Part shown: positions 9,687 through 16,548 of the stretch, in pieces
Numbering within the stretch: position 1 is the stretch's first letter
How the letters are laid out: every line of letters starts with the position of its first letter
Assembly (NCBI GenBank): GCA_963528625.1
Contig: CAURVQ010000012.1
Location: forward strand, 1 to 31,085
Source: CALHVR01 sp963528625
Lineage (GTDB): Bacteria; Fusobacteriota; Fusobacteriia; Fusobacteriales; Leptotrichiaceae
Length of the DNA stretch: 31,085 nucleotides
Reading direction: 5' to 3'
Program-made: the position numbers and the translations under genes
The notes under the pieces: model-generated
Database searches by the model: none
Seen by the model: the letters and a program-made list of their open reading frames with translations, nothing else
What the model was told of the DNA's origin: nothing

Positions 9687-9700
9687 ATTATTAGAATAAA

Positions 9701-9755
9701 GTCGGGCGATCCACTGCCTAGTAATGAAAATTACTTTAAAAGAAGGAATTATAAA
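9701..9755 (+). repeat. Antitoxin repeat unit 1 (55 bp)
   Basis: Begins gtcgggcgatcc and ends gaattataaa. Identical to unit 2. Contains hairpin agtaat-gaaa-attact at 9720-9735. Confidence 0.95.
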
Positions 9756-9810
9756 GTCGGGCGATCCACTGCCTAGTAATGAAAATTACTTTAAAAGAAG
9801 GAATTATAAA
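9756..9810 (+). repeat. Antitoxin repeat unit 2 (55 bp)
   Basis: Base-for-base copy of unit 1. Confidence 0.95.
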
Positions 9811-9863
9811 GTCGGGTGTTCCACTGCCTAGTAAGAAATTACTTTAAAAGAAGGAATTATAAA
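9811..9863 (+). repeat. Antitoxin repeat unit 3 (53 bp, variant)
   Basis: Differs by gtgttcc for gcgatcc near the start, and by loss of two bases that removes exactly one pair from the hairpin (agtaa-gaaa-ttact, 9830-9843). The GAAA loop is kept. After it, ATAAAGTC recurs once more before the terminator. Confidence 0.92.
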
Positions 9864-9866
9864 GTC

Positions 9867-9897
9867 AAGGCTACTTAACTTAAAAGTAGCCTTTTTT
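9867..9897 (+). terminator. Rho-independent terminator between antitoxin repeats and toxN
   Basis: A perfect 10-bp stem aaggctactt/aagtagcctt (9867-9876 with 9884-9893) has a 7-base loop and a run of six T. In type III systems this terminator keeps antitoxin RNA in large excess over toxin mRNA, which arises by read-through. It ends 21 bases before the toxN start codon. Confidence 0.92.
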
Positions 9898-9918
9898 CAA
9901 AAAATATTAGGGGGAAAA

Positions 9919-10440
9919 ATGATATTAAAATTGTATGAGGTTGATAACAATTATATAGATTATTTGAAAAAATATGATGAAAAAGTGTTAAATTATAGTG
10001 GTGAAAAGTACAAAGTTAATAGAAAATATTTGGGAATTTTATTGAAAATAAATGGATTTGTATATATCGCACCATTGTCGTCACCCAAGAATAAAGATTA
10101 TGATTTAGATAAAAAAATCAAAAAATCTACAAAAATAATAATTAGAATAAAAAAGATACAAAAAGATAAAGAAAGATTACTTGGAACGATAAAACTTAAT
10201 TGTATGATTCCAATTTATAATACAAAGGTTATAAAAAAATATGATGTGAAAGCTGAAAAAGATAAAAAATATAAAAATTTGATACAAGAACAGTTAGTTT
10301 TTATAAGAAAAAAAGAAAAAATGATTATAAAAAGAGCAGAAAACTTATATAAACAAAAATTGAAAAATCCATCATATTTAAAAGACACGGTAAATTTTAT
10401 TTTACTAGAGGAAAAATCAAAAAACTATAAAGATAGTTAA
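9919..10440 (+). CDS. toxN: ToxN/AbiQ-family type III toxin endoribonuclease
   Basis: The 173-residue protein is of the size usual for ToxN (about 170). From memory of the Pectobacterium ToxN sequence, several blocks line up in order: YIDYLKKYDEKV (12-23), YLGILLKINGFVYIAPLSSP (37-56), a MIPI block, QLVFIRKKEKMI, and the C-terminal NFILLEE. The SSPK motif at 54-57 corresponds to the TSPK motif that carries the active-site serine of ToxN, so Ser55 is the likely counterpart. The protein would cut RNA at A-rich sites in the cytoplasm and be neutralised by the repeat RNA encoded just upstream. The start ATG has an AGGGGG site 5 bases upstream. It is lysine-rich like the host genes and shows no compositional break. 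No terminator was seen before the phnD promoter. Confidence 0.88.
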   Translation: MILKLYEVDNNYIDYLKKYDEKVLNYSGEKYKVNRKYLGILLKINGFVYIAPLSSPKNKDYDLDKKIKKSTKIIIRIKKIQKDKERLLGTIKLNCMIPIYNTKVIKKYDVKAEKDKKYKNLIQEQLVFIRKKEKMIIKRAENLYKQKLKNPSYLKDTVNFILLEEKSKNYKDS

Positions 10441-10454
10441 AATTTCAAAATTTA

Positions 10455-10483
10455 TAGACAAAAATGATAAAATATACTATAAT
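10455..10483 (+). promoter_or_regulatory. Promoter of the phn operon
   Basis: TAGACA (10455-10460), a 17-base spacer, then TATAAT (10478-10483), ending 32 bases before the phnD start. An AGGAGG site lies at 10500-10505. Confidence 0.8.
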
Positions 10484-10515
10484 AACGAAGAAATTATATA
10501 GGAGGTTTCAAAAAC

Positions 10516-11508
10516 GTGAAAAAAATTTTTTTAAAAGTATTTTTAATATTAAGTATATTTGTAATGGTATTATCTTGTGGTAAAAATGATACAATAAAAA
10601 TAGTATTTTTACCGAATGAATCAAACGAATCATTAAAACAGTCAAGAGAAGAATTTGCTAAAGTTATAGCAGAAGCAACGGGGAAAAAAGCTGAAATAGT
10701 TACAACAACAGATTATAATATTGCAATAGAAAATATTGTATCAGGAAAAGCACAAATTGCTTATTTAGGAGGAGAAGCTATATTGAGTGCTGCAGATAGA
10801 AGTAAAGATGTTCAAGCAGTATTGACAAATGCGGGAAAAAGTGGAACAATTGAAGATTCGCTTTATTACAGCTTTATTGCAGTAAGAGCAGAAGATGCGG
10901 ATCAGTATAAAACAAATGGGGACTTTGATTTGAAAAAAATTAAAGGAAAAACAATGGCATTTGTAACAAATAGTTCGACGTCAGGATTTAAAGTTCCAGG
11001 GAAAGTAATCGCAAAAGAATTAGGAATTGAAAATTATGAAGATTTATTAGAGCCAGGAAAAGTATTTTCAAAAGTAATTTTTGGAAATTCACATCCGGGA
11101 ACGCAAGTAAATTTAATGAAAAAAGATGCTGATGTTGCAACATTTGCGATACCAAAATCGTTTACAATTTACGATTTAGTAGATGGGCAAGAAAATCAAA
11201 AAGGAGCGACTTATAAAGTAAAACAAGGAGCTGTTGCACCGTTTGGTGAAGTTGCAGGAAAAGCATTTACAGTTATAAAATCAATACCGGTTTTAAATGG
11301 AGCAATTACCTTTAATACAAAAACATTATCTAAAGATGATCAAGAAAAAATCAAAAAAGCGTTAATGTCTGAAAAAACTACGAATAATCCTCATATTTTC
11401 TCAGGAAAAGAAAGTAAAGTAAGAGGAATGTTCTTAAAAGAAAACGATAAAGTTGGATTGATAGAAACAAACAATAAATGGTATGAAAAATTAAGAGAAG
11501 TTAAATAA
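10516..11508 (+). CDS. phnD: Phosphonate/phosphite-type ABC transporter substrate-binding lipoprotein
   Basis: A 330-residue protein starting with GTG, 10 bases after a perfect AGGAGG. It opens with a lipoprotein signal ending in VLSC (Cys21 lipidated). The mature part is a periplasmic-binding-protein fold of the PhnD type: IVFLPNESNE near the start, AQIAYLGGEA around 77-86, KGKTMAFVTNSSTSGFKVPG (the ligand-binding Ser/Thr loop) around 144-163, and a FGNSHPGTQ loop. It would capture phosphonate, phosphite or a related oxyanion and hand it to PhnE. The genes for the ATPase and two permeases follow. The exact ligand is not fixed by sequence, and no C-P lyase gene is in the window. Confidence 0.88.
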   Translation: MKKIFLKVFLILSIFVMVLSCGKNDTIKIVFLPNESNESLKQSREEFAKVIAEATGKKAEIVTTTDYNIAIENIVSGKAQIAYLGGEAILSAADRSKDVQAVLTNAGKSGTIEDSLYYSFIAVRAEDADQYKTNGDFDLKKIKGKTMAFVTNSSTSGFKVPGKVIAKELGIENYEDLLEPGKVFSKVIFGNSHPGTQVNLMKKDADVATFAIPKSFTIYDLVDGQENQKGATYKVKQGAVAPFGEVAGKAFTVIKSIPVLNGAITFNTKTLSKDDQEKIKKALMSEKTTNNPHIFSGKESKVRGMFLKENDKVGLIETNNKWYEKLREVK

Positions 11509-11524
11509 TTTTAGTATAATAAAT

Positions 11525-11585
11525 AAAGGAGATTTTTGTGAATATATAATTTTAAAAATATATTTTCAAGTCTCCTTTTCTTTTT
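11525..11585 (+). terminator. Terminator between phnD and phnC
   Basis: Outer stem aaaggaga/tctccttt (11525-11532 with 11571-11578) closes an AT-rich inner hairpin and is followed by a T-rich run to 11585. It would lower expression of the ATPase and permeases relative to the binding protein. A TATAAT at 11599-11604 just after it may be a weak promoter for phnC, but I see no good -35. Confidence 0.7.
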
Positions 11586-11637
11586 GTAAAAATTGTATTA
11601 TAATAGTTATAACTTAAAACAAAAAGGAGAAAATCCA

Positions 11638-12432
11638 ATGTTATTAGAACTGAAAAATGTAGAAAAAATTTATAATAATGGGACAAAAGCTTTGAAAAAT
11701 GTGAGTTTTACTATAAATAAGGGAGAATTTATCTCTGTAATTGGATCGTCTGGCTCAGGGAAATCGACGCTTTTACGAACGATAAATAGAATGATTGATA
11801 TAACAAATGGGGAAATAAAATTTCTTACAGAAGATGATAGTAAAAATGAAAAAATTGTTGAAATATCAAAATTAAAAAAAGGGGAGATAAACAAAGTAAG
11901 ACGACAAATTGGAATGATATTTCAAAATTATAATTTAGTAGAAAAATTGACTGTAATAGAAAATGTTTTACATGGGAGGCTTGGATATAAATCAACATTA
12001 AAGGGTATTTTGGGGATATATAATGAAGATGAGAAACGAGAAGCATTTGAGTTATTAGAACGAGTAGATATGGCAAAATATGCGTATACTAAATGTAGTG
12101 AACTTTCAGGGGGACAGAAGCAAAGAGTTGGAATTGCAAGGGCATTAATGCAAAAACCAAGACTTTTACTTTGTGATGAACCGATTGCCTCGCTTGATCC
12201 TAAAACTTCAGAAATTGTAATGGATTACATAAAAAAAATTGTAGATGAAATGAATATAACTTGCATTGTAAATTTACATCAAGTAGATATTGCAAAAAAG
12301 TATTCTAATAGAATAATTGCTTTAAATAATGGAGAAAAAATATTTGATGATATTGTTGATGAATTAAACGAAAATATGATAAAAAAAATATATTCAAGCG
12401 ATAAGAAAGTGGAGATAGAAAATGCTAAATAA
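11638..12432 (+). CDS. phnC: Phosphonate-type ABC transporter ATP-binding protein
   Basis: The ATG at 11638 is chosen because AGGAG lies at 11625-11629. An in-frame TTG at 11593 overlaps a possible -10 box and has no site. The 264-residue product has Walker A GSSGSGKST (36-44, Lys42), a Q-loop in MIFQNYNLV, signature LSGGQ (156-160), Walker B RLLLCDEP (Glu181) and switch His214 in NLHQVD. The INRM and LTVIENVLHGRLG segments are typical of PhnC among ABC ATPases. It powers import through the two PhnE subunits. It overlaps the next gene by 11 bases, which suggests coupled translation. Confidence 0.92.
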   Translation: MLLELKNVEKIYNNGTKALKNVSFTINKGEFISVIGSSGSGKSTLLRTINRMIDITNGEIKFLTEDDSKNEKIVEISKLKKGEINKVRRQIGMIFQNYNLVEKLTVIENVLHGRLGYKSTLKGILGIYNEDEKREAFELLERVDMAKYAYTKCSELSGGQKQRVGIARALMQKPRLLLCDEPIASLDPKTSEIVMDYIKKIVDEMNITCIVNLHQVDIAKKYSNRIIALNNGEKIFDDIVDELNENMIKKIYSSDKKVEIENAK

Positions 12433-13216
12433 TGAAAAAGATATTTTTAAAATGAGAAAACAATCTAAAATAAATTTTTTAATTTTATTCGTTTTACTTT
12501 ATGGACTTTCAGCTTTAATTTCTGGATTTCAAAATGGAATAGCGTTTTTATCAATTCCAAACGGAATAATTTGGTTGTTTAAAAATTTTGTGCCAACAGC
12601 TTCAGCATTGAAATATTTTCCTAAAATAATGAGTACGATGTTAGAATCTGTAATGATTGGTATAACAGCAACGGTAATTTCAGCAATATTTGCAATATTT
12701 TTAGCAATAATTGGATCTGAAACAACAGGAATAAATAAATTTTCAAAAATAATAATAAAAGTTATTGCTTCAATGTTTAGAAATACTCCAATAGTTGCGT
12801 GGTCTATTTTATTACTGTTTTCATTTAAACAAAGTAAAATGACAGGATTGATAGCTTTAGTTGTAATACTTTTTGGCTATATGATTAGAACTTTTATGGA
12901 AACGATTGATGAAGTTGGAGCTAATGTCCGTGAAGCTTTGGAAGTGACCGGAGCGAATTATTTTCAAATAATATTTCAAGGAGTTATACCGAGTGTATCG
13001 GGACAACTTGTATCTTGGGTTCTTTACTACATTGAAAATAGTATAAGAGAAATGACTTTAATAGGAATGTTGACAGGAACGGGAATAGGATTTTTGTTTA
13101 ATATGTATTATCGTGATTTTAAGTACGATGTTGTTGGATTAATAATTTTAATTGTAGTAATTTTTGTAATAGGAATTGAGCTAGTATCAAATAAAGTGAG
13201 AAAAGAATTGTTATAG
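12422..13216 (+). CDS. phnE: Phosphonate-type ABC transporter permease (first)
   Basis: This 264-residue integral membrane protein has about six hydrophobic segments. The conserved permease loop that contacts the ATPase is visible in VREALEVTGANYFQIIFQGVIP (around 170-190). The segment FRNTPIVAWSILLLF is also typical of PhnE. The start overlaps the end of phnC, with a GGAG site inside the phnC coding region. It presumably pairs with the following permease as a heterodimer. Confidence 0.88.
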   Translation: MLNNEKDIFKMRKQSKINFLILFVLLYGLSALISGFQNGIAFLSIPNGIIWLFKNFVPTASALKYFPKIMSTMLESVMIGITATVISAIFAIFLAIIGSETTGINKFSKIIIKVIASMFRNTPIVAWSILLLFSFKQSKMTGLIALVVILFGYMIRTFMETIDEVGANVREALEVTGANYFQIIFQGVIPSVSGQLVSWVLYYIENSIREMTLIGMLTGTGIGFLFNMYYRDFKYDVVGLIILIVVIFVIGIELVSNKVRKELL

Positions 13217-13224
13217 GAGTAAAA

Positions 13225-14073
13225 ATGAAAGGTTTAGAAACTTTATCAAATGTAGAAAAAACAAAAAGTGGGAAAATAAAAATAAAAAAAATTACGAAAA
13301 GAAGAGTATATTTATATTGTGTTTGGACGATTTTATGCGTAATCACTTTATGCACATTATTTACAATAAATTTTAATGAGGTAAATTTTAGATTAGCATT
13401 AATTGATTTAGGAAAAAACTTAAAATGGATGTTTTTAGAAGCAAAATTATCTGAACGGTATACTATTTTTCAAATATTGAAAAGTTTAGTTATTACAATA
13501 TCAATAGCAATTTTAACAACGATAATTGGAGCAACAGTTGCATTGTTTTTATCATTTTTTGCTTCAAAAAATTTATCATCAGAACGAGTATCAAAAATTA
13601 TAAAAATTGTAATGTCGTTTATTCGTGCAATTCCAACAATCTTGTGGGTTATGATATTTTCCGTAGTTGCAAGTATTGGAATTGAGGCGGCAGTAATTGG
13701 AATGACATTTCATAGTGTGTCATATTTAACGAAGGCTTATTCTGAAAGTATAGAAGAAATTGATAACGGAATTATAGAAAGTTTAAGAGCAACTGGAGCA
13801 TCGTGGTGGCAAATAATATTTCAAGGTGTAATTCCAACTTGTTTTAATTCAATATTATCGTGGACTTTTGTGCGTTTTGAAATAAACTTTACTAATGCAG
13901 TTGTAGTAGGAGCAGCTTCAGGAGCTGGAGGATTAGGCTACGAAATGTTTATGGCAGGAACAATGTACTTTGATATAAAAGAAATAGGATTTTTCACATA
14001 TTTAGTTTTTTTTGTGACAATTTTATTAGAAACAATGTCAATAAAATTAAGGGAAAAATACATTATGAAATAA
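13225..14073 (+). CDS. phnE: Phosphonate-type ABC transporter permease (second)
   Basis: A 282-residue membrane protein 8 bases after the first permease, with an AGGAG site. It has a longer charged N-terminus (Lys-rich, residues 8-31) before the first membrane span. The permease loop reads IIESLRATGASWWQIIFQGV, and FIRAIPTILWVMIF matches the segment seen in PhnE proteins. It shares IIFQGVIP with its neighbour, which supports an origin by duplication. The stop is followed at once by a terminator, so it closes the operon. Confidence 0.88.
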   Translation: MKGLETLSNVEKTKSGKIKIKKITKRRVYLYCVWTILCVITLCTLFTINFNEVNFRLALIDLGKNLKWMFLEAKLSERYTIFQILKSLVITISIAILTTIIGATVALFLSFFASKNLSSERVSKIIKIVMSFIRAIPTILWVMIFSVVASIGIEAAVIGMTFHSVSYLTKAYSESIEEIDNGIIESLRATGASWWQIIFQGVIPTCFNSILSWTFVRFEINFTNAVVVGAASGAGGLGYEMFMAGTMYFDIKEIGFFTYLVFFVTILLETMSIKLREKYIMK

Positions 14074-14111
14074 AAAAGACAATTTTTTTTGTGAATGGGT
14101 CTTTTATTTTT
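14074..14111 (+). terminator. Terminator closing the phn operon
   Basis: Stem aaaagac/gtctttt (14074-14080 with 14099-14105) starts right after the stop codon and is followed by an atttttt-like tract. The T-rich end runs into TTTTTGTAAA and the next promoter. Confidence 0.65.
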
Positions 14112-14120
14112 GTAAATTCG

Positions 14121-14129
14121 TGGTATACT
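14121..14129 (+). promoter_or_regulatory. Extended -10 promoter of nagE
   Basis: TGG followed by TATACT (14124-14129) forms an extended -10 element. No good -35 is seen at the normal distance; the T-rich end of the preceding terminator lies there. Confidence 0.55.
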
Positions 14130-14163
14130 ATGATTATCAAAAATAAGAAAGAGAGTGGTAAAT

Positions 14164-15597
14164 ATGATGAAGTATTTGCAAAAAATTGGAAAATCATTGA
14201 TGTTGCCAGTTGCAGTATTGCCAGCAGCAGCAGTATTAATGGGAATTGGGTATTGGATTGACCCAGCAGGATGGGGAGCTAATAGCCCAGTTGCAGCATT
14301 TTTAATTAAAGCAGGAGCTGCTATAATTGATAATATGTCAATTTTATTCGCTGTAGCAATAGCTTATGGAATGACAAAAGAAAAAGATGGGTCAGCAGCA
14401 TTAAGTGGATTAGTTGCATTTTTAGTTGTTACAACTTTACTATCACCGGGATCAATTGCAGCATTAACAAAAGTAGCACCTGAAGAAGTTCCATTGGCAT
14501 TTTCAAAAATTTCTAACCAATTTATAGGAATTTTATCTGGATTAGTAGCTGCAACAATGTTTAATAAATTCCATAGAACAGAATTGCCTCAAGCATTAGC
14601 GTTCTTTAGTGGTAAACGTTTAGTACCAATTATGACATCAATTGCTATGCTTTTAGTTTCAGTTGTTTTATTCTTTGTTTGGCCAGCAATATTTGCAGGA
14701 TTAGTTGGATTTGGAATAGTAATGACTAAAATGGGAGCTTTTGGAGCAGCAGTTTACGGATTCTTTAATAGATTATTAATTCCAGTTGGATTACACCACG
14801 CATTAAATGCAGTATTCTGGTTTGATTTAGCAGGAATTAACGATATTGGAAACTTCTGGGCAGGAACAGGTATCAAAGGTGTAACAGGAATGTATCAAGC
14901 AGGATTCTTCCCAGTTATGATGTTTGGATTGCCAGCAGCAGGATTTGCTATTTATCAAACAGCTAGACCTGAGAAAAAAGTACAAATAGCTTCATTAATG
15001 TTAGCAGCAGGATTTGCTTCATTCTTTACAGGAGTAACTGAACCATTAGAATTTGCATTTATGTTTGTTGCACCATTATTATATGTAATTCATGCGGCTT
15101 TAACAGCTTTAAGTTTATTTATTGCATCAACAATACACGCAACAGCAGGATTTGGATTTAGTGCAGGACTTGTTGACTTTGTATTAAGTTCAAGATTACC
15201 TTTAGCTAACAAACCATATTTATTAATTGTACAAGGATTAGTATTTGCAGCATTATACTATGTAGTATTCAAAACATTGATAACTAAATTTAACTTAATG
15301 ACACCTGGAAGAGAAGAAGATACAGAAGAGGTAGAAAAAGAAATTGTATCATCAAATAATAATCATGCTGAAGTTGCAAAAGTAATTTTTGAAGCTTTAG
15401 GTGGAAAAGAAAATATTGTTTCAATTGATAATTGTGCAACAAGATTAAGATTAGAAGTGAAAGATTCTACATTAGTAAATGATAAAGTTATAAGAACTGT
15501 AGCACCAGGGATAATAAAACCTTCAAAAACAGATGTTCAAGTTATAATTGGACCTTATGTAGAATTTGTAGCGACAGAATTGAAAAAATTAAATTAA
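14164..15597 (+). CDS. nagE: N-acetylglucosamine-specific PTS permease, IIC-IIB fusion
   Basis: This protein imports N-acetylglucosamine and phosphorylates it to GlcNAc-6-P. The start ATG at 14164 follows a GAAAGAGAG-like site. An in-frame GTG at 14155 lies too close to that site. The 477 residues split into a IIC membrane domain (about 1-385) with GLHHALNAVFWF and TGVTEPLEFAFMFVAP, the conserved sugar-binding region, and a C-terminal IIB domain (about 400-477) with phospho-acceptor Cys424 in DNCATRLRLEV. There is no IIA domain, so a separate IIA must supply phosphate, as with IICB-type GlcNAc permeases. A glucose-type substrate is possible from sequence alone, but the nagB-nagA genes that follow argue for GlcNAc. 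Confidence 0.9.
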   Translation: MMKYLQKIGKSLMLPVAVLPAAAVLMGIGYWIDPAGWGANSPVAAFLIKAGAAIIDNMSILFAVAIAYGMTKEKDGSAALSGLVAFLVVTTLLSPGSIAALTKVAPEEVPLAFSKISNQFIGILSGLVAATMFNKFHRTELPQALAFFSGKRLVPIMTSIAMLLVSVVLFFVWPAIFAGLVGFGIVMTKMGAFGAAVYGFFNRLLIPVGLHHALNAVFWFDLAGINDIGNFWAGTGIKGVTGMYQAGFFPVMMFGLPAAGFAIYQTARPEKKVQIASLMLAAGFASFFTGVTEPLEFAFMFVAPLLYVIHAALTALSLFIASTIHATAGFGFSAGLVDFVLSSRLPLANKPYLLIVQGLVFAALYYVVFKTLITKFNLMTPGREEDTEEVEKEIVSSNNNHAEVAKVIFEALGGKENIVSIDNCATRLRLEVKDSTLVNDKVIRTVAPGIIKPSKTDVQVIIGPYVEFVATELKKLN

Positions 15598-15646
15598 TAT
15601 TTTAAAAAATGATAAAATATTAAATAAAAATTAGTTATGAAAATAG

Positions 15647-15677
15647 AAACTGAGAATTTTAATATTCTCAGTTTTTT
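15647..15677 (+). terminator. Terminator hairpin between nagE and nagB
   Basis: Perfect 11-bp stem aaactgagaat/attctcagttt (15647-15657 with 15664-15674), continuing into a run of six T. It ends about 25 bases before the nagB start. Expression of nagB-nagA must read through it or be controlled by it. Confidence 0.85.
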
Positions 15678-15702
15678 AAGATTTTAGAAAAGGAGATTAA
15701 AA

Positions 15703-16536
15703 ATGAGGGTAATCATTTTGAAAAATAAAGAAGAAATAGCAAAGTGGAGTGCATATAAAATAGCGAAGAAGATATTGAAATTTAATCCGACAAGTGAAAA
15801 GCCTTTAGTTTTAGGGCTTCCAACAGGGTCGACTCCACTTGGAACATATAAAGAATTAATTAATTTGAATAAAGAAGGAATTATATCATTTGAGAATGTT
15901 GTAACTTTTAATATGGATGAATATGTTGGGTTAAGTCCTGAACATGAGCAAAGTTATCATTATTTTATGTATGAAAATTTCTTTAATCATATTGATATAA
16001 AAAAAGAAAATATAAATATTTTAGATGGAATGACTAAAGATTTGGAAGCAGAATGTCAAAGATATGAAGATAAAATAAAATCGTATGGAGGAATACACTT
16101 GTTTATGGGAGGAGTTGGAGAGGACGGACATATCGCATTTAATGAACCGGGATCTTCGCTTTCATCTCGTACGAGAGATAAAGAGCTTACTTACGATACA
16201 ATTTTAGCAAATTCAAGATTTTTTGATAATGATGTTGAGAAAGTTCCTAAATTGGCTTTAACTGTTGGAGTTGGAACTTTGATGGATTCTGAGGAAATAA
16301 TGATTCTTGCAGATGGATATAAAAAAGCGAGAGCAGTATATCATGGTATAGAGGGTGGAATTAACCATCTTTGGACAATATCAGCATTGCAATTACACCG
16401 AAAAACGATAATTGTTATTGATGAAAAAGCGGCATCAGATTTAAAAGTGAAAACATATAAATATTTCAAAGAAATAGAGTATAAAAAATTAAATTTAGAT
16501 GAATACAAAAAAGAAATGTTAAATTTGATAAAATAA
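15703..16536 (+). CDS. nagB: Glucosamine-6-phosphate deaminase
   Basis: Converts glucosamine-6-phosphate to fructose-6-phosphate and ammonia. The 277-residue protein has the phosphate-binding LGLPTGSTPLGTY near 38-50 and all catalytic residues at the numbering used for the E. coli enzyme: Asp72 in FNMDEYVGL, and Asp141, His143 and Glu148 in GEDGHIAFNEPGSS. The start ATG has AAGGAG upstream. It sits 12 bases before nagA. The terminator hairpin in its leader suggests regulated read-through from nagE. Confidence 0.97.
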   Translation: MRVIILKNKEEIAKWSAYKIAKKILKFNPTSEKPLVLGLPTGSTPLGTYKELINLNKEGIISFENVVTFNMDEYVGLSPEHEQSYHYFMYENFFNHIDIKKENINILDGMTKDLEAECQRYEDKIKSYGGIHLFMGGVGEDGHIAFNEPGSSLSSRTRDKELTYDTILANSRFFDNDVEKVPKLALTVGVGTLMDSEEIMILADGYKKARAVYHGIEGGINHLWTISALQLHRKTIIVIDEKAASDLKVKTYKYFKEIEYKKLNLDEYKKEMLNLIK

Positions 16537-16548
16537 GAGGTAATTAAA

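Larger units (their letters stand above)
9693..9897 (+). ncRNA. toxI: ToxI-like antitoxin RNA of a type III toxin-antitoxin system: three tandem ~55-nt units
   Basis: A strong promoter, three tandem repeats with units starting at 9701, 9756 and 9811, and a terminator ending at 9897 lie directly upstream of a ToxN-like gene. This is the defining layout of type III systems, in which the repeat RNA is cut by the toxin into single units that bind and inhibit it. Each unit has a hairpin with a GAAA tetraloop (9720-9735 in unit one). Each can also form a pseudoknot: GGGC 9704-9707 with GCCU 9716-9719, and UCC 9710-9712 with GGA 9745-9747. The 5' end is inferred from the promoter. The pseudoknot is my model, not a computed fold. 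No open frame of note is present. Confidence 0.88.

Noticed and set aside
9701..9863. The tandem repeats as a CRISPR array
   Set aside because: The units are directly head-to-tail with no unique spacers, and they carry a promoter and terminator next to a ToxN-like gene.
9693..9897. The repeats plus terminator as a tandem riboswitch
   Set aside because: I recognise no aptamer consensus, and the downstream toxin and repeat layout is better explained by a type III antitoxin.
11593..11637. Longer phnC starting at TTG 11593
   Set aside because: It coincides with a possible -10 box and lacks a binding site; the ATG at 11638 has one and gives the usual ABC N-terminus.
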